Made by a program: the position numbers and the translations under genes. Positions 49,181 through 62,600 of a DNA stretch of 64,000 bases are shown in pieces. The stretch spans positions 2,108,001-2,172,000 of the forward strand of contig CANUEZ040000206.1 of NCBI GenBank assembly GCA_948099385.1, in the 5' to 3' direction. Numbering within the stretch: position 1 is the first letter of the stretch; every line of letters begins with the position of its first letter. The DNA comes from Fasciola hepatica (lineage: Eukaryota > Platyhelminthes > Trematoda > Plagiorchiida > Fasciolidae). The notes beneath the pieces were generated by a model, which saw only the letters and a list, made by a program, of their open reading frames with translations, ran no database searches and had not been told where the DNA came from.

Positions 49181-50428
49181 TTCCATGGATTTCAATGCTC
49201 AGTTGAGCGTTCAAGCTGCATGATCAATCATATTATACAAATCTAATCTAATCTAATCTAATCTAATCTCGTACTACTAATCAATTGCATGCATAGTAAG
49301 GAAGCTGTGTAGGTTGTTCATTTGTGAATGCGTTGGTTGTACTTAGGCCCCTACAGAGAAGTCATCCATCACAGGAGGCGAACGGTGTGCGCGAAGCTGG
49401 TTGTTACCATTCAAATTTGAAGCGAGTTTTGGAACGGTGCTATATGATGTAGTGTAGATGTTGAACAAAGCGTTGATAGCCATCCCGGATAGCCTTGTGT
49501 TGTTAAGTGGTTCGATTCACAATGGTTCACCGGTTGTTGGAGTGCCCGTGGGGGCTCGGTCGATGTGCACTGCTGATGAGTCGAGTCCCTTAGAGGATGA
49601 AACAGCTGTACAGTGCTTCCATGGATTTCAATGCTCAGTTGAGCGTTCAAGCTGCATGATCAATCATATTTTACAAATCTAATCTAATCTAATCTAATCT
49701 CGTACTACTAATCAATTGCATGCATAGTAAGGAAGCTGTGTAGGTTGTTCATTTGGGAATGCGTTGGTTGTACTTAGGCCCCTACAGAGAAGTCATCCAT
49801 CATAGGAGTCGATCGGTGTGCGCGAAGCTGGTTCTTACCATTCAAATTTGAAGCGAGTTTGGAAAGAGCGCTATATCATGTAGTGTAGATGTTGAACAAA
49901 GCGTTGAGAGCCATCCCGGATAGCCTTGTGTTGTTAAGTTGTTCGATTCACAATGGTTCACCGGTTGTTGGAGTGCCCGTGGGGGCTCGGTCGAAGTGCA
50001 CTGCTGATGAGTCGAGTCCCTTAGAGGATGAAACAGCTGTACAGTGCTTCCATGGACTTAAACGCTGAATTGGGCGTTCAAGCTGCATGATCAATCATAT
50101 TATACAAATCTAATCTAATCTGATCTAATCACGTACTACTAATCAATTGCATGCATAGTAAGGAAGCTGTGTGGGTTGTTCATGTGGGAATGCGTTGGTT
50201 GTACTTAGGCCCCTACAGAGAAGTCATCCATCATAGGAGTCGATCGGTGTGCGCGAAGCTGGTTCTTACCATTCAATTTTGAAGCAAGTTTGGGAAGGGT
50301 GCTATATCATGTAGTGTAGATGTTGAACAAAGCGTTGAGAGCCATCCCGGATAGCCTTGTGTTGTTAAGTTGTTCGATTCACAATGGTTCACCGGTTGTT
50401 GGAGTGCCCGTGGGGGCTCGGTCGATGT

Positions 50429-50478
50429 GCACTGCTGATGAGTCGAGTCCCTTAGAGGATAAAACAGCTGTACAGTGC
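50429..50478 (+). ncRNA. Core-defective hammerhead copy (G12A)
   Basis: A at 50461. The monomer resembles those at 46.5-47 kb, including the ACTTAAACGCTG flank, so the defect moved as part of a larger block. Confidence 0.77.
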
Positions 50479-53400
50479 TTCCATGGACTTAAACGCTGAA
50501 TTGGGCGTTCAAGCTGCATGATCAATCATATTATACAAATCTAATCTAATCTGATCTACTCTAATCTCGTACTACTAATCAATTGCATGCATAGTAAGGA
50601 AGCTGTGTAGGTTGTTCATTTGGGAATGCGTTCTTTGTATTTAGGCCCCTACAGAGAAGTCATCCATCACAGGAGTCGAACGGTGTGCGCGAAGCTGGTT
50701 CTTACCATTCAAATTTGAAGCCAGTTTGGGAAGGGTGCTATATCATGTAGTGTAGATGTTGAACGAAGCGTTGAGAGCCATCCCGGATAGCCTTGTGTTG
50801 TTGAGTTGTTCGATTCACAATGGTTCACCGGTTATTGAAGTGCCTGTGGGGGCTCGGTCGATGTGCACTGCTGATGAGTCGAGTCCCGTAGAGGATGAAA
50901 CAGCTGTACAGTGCTTCCATGGATTTCGATGCTCTGTTGAGCGTTCAAGCTGCATGATCAATCATATTATACAAATCTAATCTAATCCAATCTAATCTCG
51001 TACTACTAATCAATTGCATGCATAGAAAGGAAGCTGTGTAGGTTGTTCATTTGGGAATGCGTTGGTTGTACTTAGGCCCCTACAGAGAAGTCATCCATCA
51101 CAGGAGTCGATCGGTGTGCGCGACGCTGGTTCTCACCATTCAAATTTGAAGCGAGTTTGGGAAGGGTGCTATATGATGTAGTGTAGATGTTGAACAAAGC
51201 GTTGATAGCCATCCCGGATAGCCTTGTGTTGTTAAGTGGTTCGATTCACAATGGTTCACCTGTTGATGGAGTGCCCTTGTGGGCTCGGTCGATGTGCACT
51301 GCTGATGAGTCGAGTCCCTTAGAGGATGAAACAGCTGTACAGTGCTTCCATGGATTTCAATGCTCAGTTGAGCGTTCAAGCTGCATGATCAATCATATTA
51401 TACAAATCTAATCTAATCTAATCTAATCTCGTACTACTAATCAATTGCATGCATAGTAAGGAAGCTGTGTAGGTTGTTCATTTGGGAATGCGTTGGTTGT
51501 ACTTAGGCCCCTACAGAGAAGTCATCCATCACAGGAGGCGAACGGTGTGCGCGAAGCTGGTTCTTACCATTCAAATTTGAAGCGAGTTTTGGAACGGTGC
51601 TATATGATGTAGTGTAGATGTTGAACAAAGCGTTGATAGCCATCCCGGATAGCCTTGTGTTGTTAAGTGGTTCGATTCACAATGGTTCACCGGTTGTTGG
51701 AGTGCCCGTGGGGGCTCGGTCGATGTGCACTGCTGATGAGTCGAGTCCCTTAGAGGATGAAACAGCTGTACAGTGCTTCCATGGATTTCAATGCTCAGTT
51801 GAGCGTTCAAGCTGCATGATCAATCATATTATACAAATCTAATCTAATCTAATCTAATCTCGTACTACTAATCAATTGCATGCATAGTAAGGAAGCTGTT
51901 TAGGTTGTTCATTTGGGAATGCGTTGGTTGTACTTAGGCCCCTATAGAGAACTCATCCATCATGGGAGTCGATCGGTGTGCGCGAAGCTGGTTGTTACCA
52001 TTCAAATTTGAAGCCAGTTTGGGAAGGGTGCTATGTATGATGTAGTGTAGATGTTGAACAAAGCGTTGATAGCCATCCCGGATAGCCTTGTGTTGTTAAG
52101 TTGTTCGATTCACAATGGTTCACCGGTTGTTGGAGTGCCCTTGTGGGCTCGGTCGATGTGCACTGCTGATGAGTCGAGTCCCTTAGAGGATGAAACAGCT
52201 GTACAGTGCTTCCATGGATTTCAATGCTCAGTTGAGCGTTCAGGCTGCATGATCAATCATATTATACAAATATAATCTAATCTAATCTAATCTAATCTCG
52301 TACTACTAATCAATTGCATGCATAGTAAGGAAGCTGTGTAGGTTGTTCATTTGGGAATGCGTTGGTTGTACTTAGGCCCCTACAGAGAAGTCATCCATCA
52401 TACGAGTCGATCGGCGTGCGCGACGCTGGTTCTTACCATTCAAATTTGAAGCGAGTTTGGGAAGGGTGCTATATCATGTAGTGTAGATGTTGAACAAAGC
52501 GTTGAGAGCCATCCCGGATAGCCTTGTGTTGTTAAGTTGTTCGATTCACAATGGTTCACCAGTTGTTGGAGTGCCCGTGGTTGCTCGGTCAATGTGCACT
52601 GCTGATGAGTCGAGTCCCTTAGAGGATGAAACAGCTGTACAGTGCTTCCATGGATTTCAATGCTCAGTTGAGCGTTCAAGCTGCATGATCAATCATATTA
52701 TACAAATCTAATCTTATCTACTCTAATCTAATCTCGTACTACTAATCAATTGCATGCATAGTAAGGAAGCTGTGTAGGTTGTTCATTTGGGAATGCGTTG
52801 GTTGTACTTAAGCCCCTACAGAGATGTCATCCATCACAGGAGGCGAACGGTGTGCGCGAAGCTGGTTCTTACCATTCAAATTTGAAGCGAGTTTGGGAAG
52901 GGTGCTATATCATGTAGTGTAGATGTTGAACAAAGCGTTGAGAGCCATCCTGGATAGCCTTGTGTTGTTAAGTTGTTCGATTCACAATGGTTCACCAGTT
53001 GTTGGAGGGTTCGTGGGGGCTCGGTCGATGTGCACTGCTGATGAGTCGAGTCCCTTAGAGGATGAAACAGCTGTACAGTGCTTCCATGGATTTCAATGCT
53101 CAGTTGAGCGTTCAAGCTGCATGATCAATCATATTATACAAATCTAATCTAATCTAATCTAATCTCGTACTACTAATCAATTGCATGCATAGTAAGGAAG
53201 CTGTGTAGGTTGTTCATTTGGGAATGCGTTGGTTGTACTTAGGCCCCTACAGAGAAGTCATCCATCATACGAGTCGATCGGTGTGCGCGAAGCTGGTTCT
53301 TACCATTCAAATTTGAAGCCAGTTTGGGAATTTTGCTATATATGATGTAGTGTAGATGTTGAACAAAGCGTTGATAGCCATCCCGGATAGCCTTGTTTTG

Positions 53401-55190
53401 TTAAGTTGTTCGATTCACAATGGTTCACCGGTTGTTGGAGTGCCCGTGGGGGCTCGGTCGAAGTGCACTGCTGATGAGTCGAGTCCCTTAGAGGATGAAA
53501 CAGCTGTACAGTGCTTCCATGGATTTCAATGCTCAGTTGAGCGTTCAAGCTGCATGATCAATCATATTATACAAATCTAATCTGATCTAATCTCGTACTA
53601 CTAATCAATTGCATGCATAGTAAGGAAGCTGTGTAGGTTGTTCATTTGGGAATGCTTTGGTTGTACTTAGGGCCCTACAGAGAAGTCATCCATCATAGGA
53701 GTGGATCGGTGTGCGCGAAGCTGGTTCTTACCATTCAAATTTAAATCGAGTTTGGGAAGGGTGCTATATCATGTAGTGTAGATGTTGAACAAAGCGTTGA
53801 TAGCCATCCCGGATAGCCTTGTGTTGTTAAGTGGTTCGATTCACAATGGTTCACCGGTTGTTGGAGTGCCCGTGGGGGCTCGGTCGATGTGCACTGCTGA
53901 TGATTCGAGTCCCTTAGAGGATGAAACAGCTGTACAGTGCTTCCATGGATTTCAATGCTCAGTTGAGCGTTCAAGCTGCATGATCAATCATATTATACAA
54001 ATCTAATCTAATCTAATCTTATCTCGTACTACTAATCAATTGCATGCATAGTAAGGAAGCTGTGTAGGTTGTTCATTTGGGAATGCGTTGGTTGTACTTA
54101 GGCCCCTACAGAGAAGTCATCCATCATAGGAGTCGATCGGTGTGCGCGAAGCTGGTTCTTACCATTCAAATTTGAAGCGAGTTTGGGAAGGGTGCTATAT
54201 CATGTAGTGTAGATGTTGAACAAAGCGTTGAGAGCCATCCCGGATAGCCTTGTGTTGTTAAGTTGTTCGATTCACAATGGTTCACCAGTTGTGGGAGTGC
54301 CCGTGGGGGCTCGGTCGATGTGCACTGCTGATGAGTCGAATCCCTTAGAGGATGAAACAGCTGTACAGTGCTTCCATGGATTTCAATGCTCAGTTGAGCG
54401 TTCAAGCTGCATGATCAATCATATTATACAAATCTAATCTTATCTACTCTAATCTAATCTCGTACTACTAATCAATTGCATGCATAGTAAGGAAGCTGTG
54501 TAGGTTGTTCATTTGGGAATGCGTTGGTTGTACTTAGGCCCCTATAGAGAACTCATCCATCATGGGAGTCGATCGGTGTGCGCGAAGCTGGTTGTTACCA
54601 TTCAAATTTGAAGCCAGTTTGGGAAGGGTGCTATATATGATATAGTGTAGATGTTGAATAAATCGTTGATAGCCATCCCGGATAGCCTTGTGTTGTTGAG
54701 TTGTTCGATTCACAATGGTTCACCGGTTGTTGGAGTGCCCGTGGGGGCTCGGTCGATGTGCACTGCTGATGAGTCGAGTCCCTTAGAGGATGAATCAGCT
54801 GTACAGTGCTTCCATGGATTTCAATGCTCAGTTGAGCGTTCAAGCTGCATGATCAATCATATTATACAAATCTAATCTAATCTAATCTAATCTCGTACTA
54901 CTAATCAATTGCATGCATAGTAAGGAAGCTGTGTAGGTTGTTCATTTGGGAATGCGTTGGTTGTACTTAGGCCCCTACAGAGATGTCATCCATCATAGGA
55001 GTGGATCGGTGTGCGCGAAGCTGGTTCTTACCATTCAAATTTGAAGCGAGTTTGGGAAGGGTGCTATATCATGTAGTGTAGATGTTGAACAAAGCGTTGA
55101 GAGCCATCCCGGATAGCCTTGTGTTGTTAAGTTGTTCGATTCACAATGGTTCACCGGTTGTTGGAGTGCCCGTGGGGGCTCGGTCGATGT

Positions 55191-55240
55191 GCACTGCTGA
55201 TGAGTCGATACCCTTAGAGGATAAAACAGCTGTACAGTGC
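55191..55240 (+). ncRNA. Core-defective hammerhead copy (G12A)
   Basis: A at 55223; the stem II bulge region also differs (GTCGATACCC). It precedes a GAGTTTTGGA landmark monomer, as 46961 and 50429 do or nearly do. Confidence 0.77.
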
Positions 55241-56670
55241 TTCCATGGACTTAAACGCTGAATTGGGCGTTCAAGCTGCATGATCAATCATATTATACAA
55301 ATCTAATCTAATCTGATCTACTCTAATCTCGTACTACTAATCAATTGCATGCATAGTAAGGAAGCTGTGTAGGTTGTTCATTTGGGAATGCGTTGGTTGT
55401 ACTTAGGCCCCTACAGAGAAGTCATCCATCACAGGAGGCGAACGGTGTGCGCGAAGCTGGTTGTTACCATTCAAATTTGAAGCGAGTTTTGGAACGGTGC
55501 TATATGATGTAGTGTAGATGTTGAACAAAGCGTTGATAGCCATCCCGGATAGCCTTGTGTTGTTAAGTGGTTCGATTCACAATGGTTCACCGGTTGTTGG
55601 AGTGCCCGTGGGGGCTCGGTCGATGTGCACTGCTGATGAGTCGAGTCCCTTAGAGGATGAAACAGCTGTACAGTGCTTCCATGGATTTCAATGCTCAGTT
55701 GAGCGTTCAAGCTGCATGATCAATCATATTATACAAATCTAATCTAATCTAATCTAATCTCGTACTACTAATCAATTGCATGCATAGTAAGGAAGCTGTG
55801 TAGGTTGTTCATTTGGGAATGCGTTGGTTGTACTTAGGCCCCTATAGAGAACTCATCCATCATGGGAGTCGATCGGTGTGCGCGAAGCTGGTTGTTACCA
55901 TTCAAATTTGAAGCCAGTTTGGGAAGGGTGCTATGTATGATGTAGTGTAGATGTTGAACGAAGCGTTGATAGCCATCCCGGATAGCCTTGTGTTGTTAAG
56001 TGGTTCGATTCACAATGGTTCACCAGTTGTTGGAGTGCCCGTGGGGGCTCGGTCGATGTGCACTGCTGATGAGTCGAGTCCCTTAGAGGATGAAACAGCT
56101 GTACAGTGCTTCCATGGATTTCAATGCTCAGTTGAGCGTTCAGGCTGCATGATCAATCATATTATACAAATCTAATCTAATCTAATCTAATCTAATCTCG
56201 TTCTACTAATCAATTGCATGCATGGTAATTAATCTGTGTAGGTTGTTCATTTGGGAATGCGTTGGTTGTACTTAGGCCCCTACAGAGAAGTCATCCATCA
56301 TAGGAGTCGATCGGTGTGCGCGAAGCTGGTTCTTACCATTCAAATTTAAAGCGAGTTTGGGAAGGGTGCTATATCATGTAGTTTAGATGTGGAAGAAATC
56401 GTTGATAGCAATCACGGATAGCCTTGTGTTGTTAAGTTGTTCGATTCACAATGGTTCACCGGTTGTTGGAGTGCCCGTGGTTGCTCGGTCGATGTGCACT
56501 GCTGATGAGTCGAGTCTCTTAGAGGATGAAACAGCTGTACAGTGCTTCCATGGATTTCAATGCTCAGTTGAGCGTTCAAGCTGCATGATCAATCATATTA
56601 TACAAATCTAATCTGATCTGATCTAATCTCGTACTACTAATCAATTTCATGCATAGTAAGGAAGCTGTGT

Positions 56671-56690
56671 ACGTTGTACTTTGTCCCCTT
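56671..56690 (+). repeat. Deletion junction of shortened monomers
   Basis: The linker normally reads GGTTGT, then 17 bases, then GGTTGTACTT. Here one copy of the GGTTGT direct repeat plus the intervening bases (23 bp) is missing, leaving CGTTGTACTT. The same junction occurs near 57080, 57924, 60071, 61341 and 62614. All six have C in place of the first G, so they share one origin. Confidence 0.88.
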
Positions 56691-59600
56691 CAGAGAAGTC
56701 ATCCATCACAGGAGGCGAACGGTGTGCGCGAAGCTGGTTCTTACCATTCAAATTTGAAGCGAGTTTGGGAACGGTGCTATATCATGTAGTGTAGATTTGG
56801 AAGAAATCGTTGATAGCAATCACGGATAGACTTGTGTTGTTAAGTTGTTCGATTCACAATGGTTCACCGGTTGTTGGAGTGCCCGTGGTTGCTCGGTCGA
56901 TGTGCACTGCTGATGAGTCGAGTCCCTTAGAGGATGAAACAGCTGTACAGTGCTTCCATGGATTTCAATGCTCAGTTGAGCGTTCAAGCTGCATGATCAA
57001 TCATATTATACAAATCTAATCTGATCTGATCTAATCTCGTACTACTAATCAATTTCATGCATAGTAAGGAAGCTGTGTACGTTGTACTTTGTCCCCTTCA
57101 GAGAAGTCATCCATCACAGGAGGCGAACGGTGTGCGCGAAGCTGGTTCTTACCATTCAAATTTGAAGCGAGTTTGGGAACGGTGCTATATCATGTAGTGT
57201 AGATTTGGAAGAAATCGTTGATAGCAATCACGGATAGCCTTGTGTTGTTAAGTTGTTCGATTCACAATGGTTCACCGGTTGTTGGAGTGCCCGTGGTTGC
57301 TCGGTCGATGTGCACTGCTGATGAGTCGAGTCCCTTAGAGGATGAAACAGCTGTACAGTGCTTCCATGGATTTCAATGCTCAATTGAGCGTTCAAGCTGC
57401 ATGATCAATCAGATTATACAAATCTAATCTAATCTAATCTAATCTAATCTCGTTCTACTAATCAATTGCATGCATGGTATTTAATCTGTGTAGGTTGTTC
57501 ATTTGGGAATGCGTTGGTTGTACTTAGGCCCCTACAGAGAAGTCATCCATCATAGGAGTCGATCGGTGTGCGCGAAGCTGGTTCTTACCATTCAAATTTA
57601 AAGCGAGTTTGGGAAGGGTGCTATATCATGTAGTTTAGATGTGGAAGAAATCGTTGATAGCAATCACGGATAGCCTTGTGTTGTTAAGTTGTTCGATTCA
57701 CAATGGTTCACCGGTTGTTGGAGTGCCCGTGGTTGCTCGGTCGATGTGCACTGCTGATGAGTCGAGTCTCTTAGAGGATGAAACAGCTGTACAGTGCTTC
57801 CATGGATTTCAATGCTCAGTTGAGCGTTCAAGCTGCATGATCAATCATATTATACAAATCTAATCTAATCTGATCTAATCTCGTACTACTAATCAATTGC
57901 ATGCATAGTAAGGAAGCTGTGTACGTTGTACTTAGTCCCCTTCAGAGAAGTCATCCATCATATGAGTCGATCGGTGTGCGCGAAGCTGGTTCTTACCATT
58001 CAATTTTGAAGCGAGTTTGGGAACGGTGCTATATCATGTAGTGTAGATTTGGAAGAAATCGTTGATAGCAATCACGGATAGACTTGTGTTGTTAAGTTGT
58101 TCGATTCACAATGGTTCACCGGTTGTTGGAGTGCCCGTGGTTGCTCGGTCGATGTGCACTGCTGATGAGTCGAGTCCCTTAGAGGATGAAACAGCTGTAC
58201 AGTGCTTCCATGGATTTCAATGCTCAGTTGAGCGTTCAAGCTGCATGATCAATCATATTATACAAATCTAATCTAATCTGATCTAATCTCGTACTACTAA
58301 TCAATTGCATGCATAGTAAGGAAGCTGTGTAGGTTGTTCATTTGGGAATGCGTTGGTTGTACTTAGTCCCATAGAGAGATGTCATCCATCATAGGAGTCG
58401 ATCGGTGTGCGCGAAGCTGGTTCTTACCATTCAAATTTAAAGCGAGTTTGGGAACGGTGCTATATCATGTAGTTTAGATGTGGAAGAAATCGTTGATAGC
58501 AATCACGGATAGCCTTGTGTTGTTAAGTTGTTCGATTCACAATGGTTCACCGGTTGTTGGAGTGCCCGTGGTTGCTCGGTCGATGTGCACTGCTGATGAG
58601 TCGAGTCTCTTAGAGGATGAAACAGCTGTACAGTGCTTCCATGGATTTCAATGCTCAGTTGAGCGTTCAAGCTGCATGATCAATCATATTATACAAATCT
58701 AATCTAATCTAATCTAATCTAATCTCGTACTACTAATCAATTGCATGCATAGTAAGGAAGCTGTGTAGGTTGTTCATTTGTGAATGCGTTGGTTGTACTC
58801 AGGCCCCTACAGAGAAGTCATCCATCATAGGAGTCGATCGGTGTGCGCGAAGCTGGTTCTTACCATTCAAATTTGAAGCGAGTTTGGGAAGGGTGCTATA
58901 TCATGTAAAGTAGATGTTGAACAAAGCGTTGATAGCAATCACGGATAGCCTTGTGTTGTTAAGTTGTTCGATTCACAATGGTTCACCGGTTGTTGGAGTG
59001 CCCGTGGTTGCTCGGTCGATGTGCACTGCTGATGAGTCGAATCCCTTAGAGGATGAAACAGCTGTACAGTGCTTCCATGGATTTCAATGCTCAGTTGAGC
59101 GTTCAAGCTGCATGATCAATCATATTATACAAATCTAATCTAATCTAATCTAATCTAATCTCGTACTACTAATCAATTGCATGCATAGTAAGGAAGCTGT
59201 GTAGGTTGTTCATTTGGGAATGCGTTGGTTGTACTTAGGCCCCTACAGAGAAGTCATCCATCATAGGAGTCGATCGGTGTGCGCGAAGCTGGTTCTTACC
59301 ATTCCAATTTGAAGCGAGTTTGGGAACGGTGCTATATCATGTAGTGTAGATGTGGAAGAAATCGTTCATAGCAATCCCGGATAGCCTTGTGTTGTTAAGT
59401 TGTTCGATTCACAATGGTTCACCGGTTGTTGGAGTGCCCGTGGTTGCTCGGTCGATGTGCACTGCTGATGAGTCGAGTCCCTTAGATGATGAAACAGCTG
59501 TACAGTGCTTCCATGGATTTCAATGCTCAGTTGAGCGTTCAAGCTGCATGATCAATCATATTATACAAATCTAATCTAATCTAATCTAATCTAATCTCGT

Positions 59601-62600
59601 ACTACTAATCAATTGCATGCATAGTAAGGAAGCTGTGTAGGTTGTTCATTTGGGAATGCGTTGGTTGTACTTGGGCCACTTCAGAGAAGTCATCCATCAT
59701 AGGAGTGGATCGGTGTGCGCGAAGCTGGTTCTTACCATTCAAATTTAAAGCGAGTTTGGGAACCGTGTTATATCATGTAGTGTAGATGTTGAACAAAGCG
59801 TTGATAGCCATCCCGGATAGCCTTGTGTTGTTAAGTTGTTCGATTCACAATGGTTCACCGGTTGTTGGAGCGCCCGTGGTTGCTCGGTCGATGTGCACTG
59901 CTGATGAGTCGAATCCCTTAGAGGATGAAACAGCTGTACAGTGCTTCCATGGATTTCAATGCTCAGTTGAGCGTTCAAGCTGCATGATCAATCATATTAT
60001 ACAAATCTAATCTAATCTGATCTAATCTCGTACTACTAATCAATTTCATGCATAGTAAGGAAGCCGTGTACGTTGTATATATTCCCCTACAGAGAAGTCA
60101 TCCATCATAGGAGTCGATCGGTGTGCGCGAAGCTGGTTCTTACCATTCAAATTCAAAGCGAGTTTGGGAACGGTGCTATATCATGTAGTGTAAATATTGA
60201 ACAAAGCGTTGATAGCAATCACGGATAGCCTTGTGTTGTTAAGTTGTTCGATTCACAATGGTTCACCGGTTGTTGGAGTGCCCGCGGTTGCTCGGTCGAT
60301 GTGCACTGCTGATGAGTCGAGTCCCTTAGAGGATGAAACAGCTGTACAGTGCTTCAATGGATTTCAATGCTCAGTTGAGCGTTCAAGCTGCATGATCAAT
60401 CATGTTATACAAATCCAATCTAATCTAATCTAATCTCGTACTACTAATCAATTGCATGCATAGTAAGGAAGCTGTGTAGGTTGTTCATTTGTGAATGCGT
60501 TGGTTGTACTCAGGCCCCTACAGAGAAGTCATCCATCATTGGAGTCGATCGGTGTGCGCGAAGCTGGTTCTTACCATTCAAATTTGAAGCGAGTTTGGGA
60601 AGGGTGCTATATCATGTAGTGTATATATTGAACAAAGCGTTGATAGCAATCACGGATAGCCTTGTGTTGTTAAGTTGTTCGATTCACAATGGTTCACCGG
60701 TTGTTGGAGTGCCCGTGGTTGCTCGGTCGATGTGCACTGCTGATGAGTCGAATCCCTTAGAGGATGAAACAGCTGTACAGTGCTTCCATGGATTTCAATG
60801 CTCAGTTGAGCGTTCAAGCTGCATGATCAATCATATTATACAAATCTAATCTAATCTAATCTAATCTCGTACTACTAATCAATTGCATGCATAGTAAGGA
60901 AGCTGTGTAGGTTGTTCATTTGGGAATGCGTTGGTTGTACTTAGGCCCCTACAGAGAAGTCATCCATCATAGGAGTCGATCGGTGTGCGCGAAGCTGGTT
61001 CTTACCATTCCAATTTGAAGCGAGTTTGGGAACGGTGCTATATCATGTAGTGTAGATGTGGAAGAAATCGTTGATAGCAATCCCGGATAGCCTTGTGTTG
61101 TTAAGTTGTTCGATTCACAATGGTTCACCGGTTGTTGGAGTGCCCGTGGTTGCTCGGTCGATGTGCACTGCTGATGAGTCGAGTCCCTTAGATGATGAAA
61201 CAGCTGTACAGTGCTTCCATGGATTTCAATGCTCAGTTGAGCGTTCAAGCTGCATGATCAATCATATTATACAAATCTAATCTAATCTGATCTAATCTCG
61301 TACTACTAATCAATTGCATGCATAGTAGGGAAGCTGTGTACGTTGTACTTTTCCCCTACAGAGAAGTCATCCATCATAGGAGTCGATCGGTGTGCGCGAA
61401 GCTTGTTCTTACCATTCAAATTTAAAGCGAGTTTGGGAACGGTGCTATATGATGTAGTGTAGATGTGAAGAAATCGTTGATAGCAATCACGGATAGCCTT
61501 GTGTTGTTAAGTTGTTCGATTCACAATGGTTCACCGGTTGTTGGAGTGCCCGTGGTTGCTCGGTCGATGAGCACTGCTGATGAGTCGAGTCCCTTAGAGG
61601 ATGAAACAGCTGTACAGTGCTTCCATGGATTTCAATGCTCAGTTGAGCGTTCAAGCTGCATGATCAATCATGTTATATAAATCCAATCTAATCTAATCTA
61701 ATCTCGTACTACTAATCAATAGCATGCATAGTAAGGAAGCCGTGTAGGTTGTTCATTTGGGAATGCGTTGGTTGTACTTAGGCCCCTACAGAGAAGTCAT
61801 CCATCATAGGAGTCGATCGGTGTGCGCGAAGCTGGTTCTTACCATTCAAATTTGAAGCGAGTTTGGGAACGGTTCTTTATCATTTAGTGTAGATTTGGAA
61901 GAAATCGTTGATAGCAATCACGGATAGCCTTGTGTTGTTAAGTTGTTCGATTCACAATGGTTCACCGGTTGTTGGAGTGCCCGTGGTTGTTCGGTCGATG
62001 TGCACTGCTGATGAGTCGAGTCCCTTAGATGATGAAACAGCTGTACAGTGCTTCCATGGATTTCAATGCTCAGTTGAGCGTTCAAGCTGCATGATCAATC
62101 ATATTATACAAATCTAATCTAATCTAATCTAATCTAATCTCGTACTACTAATCAATTGCATGCATAGTAAGGAAGCTGTGTAGGTTGTTCATTTGGGAAT
62201 GCGTTGGTTGTACTTAGGCCCCTACAGAGAAGTCATCCATCATAGGAGTCGATCGGTGTGCGCGAAGCTGGTTCTTACCATTCAAATTTAAAGCGAGTTT
62301 GGGAACCGTGTTATATCATGTAGTGTAGATGTTGAACAAAGCGTTGATAGCCATCCCGGATAGCCTTGTGTTGTTAAGTTGTTCGATTCACAATGGTTCA
62401 CCGGTTGTTGGAGTGCCCGTGGTTGCTCGGTCGATGTGCACTGCTGATGAGTCGAATCCCTTAGAGGATGAAACAGCTGTACAGTGCTTCCATGGATTTC
62501 AATGCTCACTTGAGCGTTCAAGCTGCATGATCAATCATATTATACAAATCTAATCTAATCTGATCTAATCTCGTACTACTAATCAATTTCATGCATAGTA

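Larger units (their letters stand above)
41393..56103 (+). repeat. Domain with five- and nine-monomer periodicities
   Basis: Ribozymes: 41780, 42216, 42646, 43077, 43503, 43939, 44370, 44806, 45237, 45668, 46099, 46530, 46961, 47397, 47833, 48264, 48700, 49131, 49567, 49998, 50429, 50865, 51296, 51727, 52160, 52596, 53032, 53465, 53891, 54322, 54760, 55191, 55627, 56060. Two landmark monomers set the period. One has a GAGTTTTGGA segment plus AAGTGGTTCG (43503, 47397, 49567, 51727, 55627; intervals 3894, 2170, 2160, 3900 bp). The other has CCGGTTATTGAAGTG (42216, 44806, 48700, 50865). Nine-monomer blocks therefore alternate with five-monomer blocks that look like internal deletions of them. 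All monomers after about 51 kb are B-type apart from 55191. Confidence 0.88.

Noticed and set aside
60481..60849. 122-residue plus-strand open frame
   Set aside because: A single fortuitous extension across the linker of one monomer, with no equivalent in its neighbours.
428..62521. Recurrent minus-strand open frames of 62-93 residues
   Set aside because: They begin at TTG, not ATG, recur only because the repeat recurs, are absent from many monomers, and show no codon-level constraint. Monomer lengths of 431 and 436 are not multiples of three, so no frame continues.
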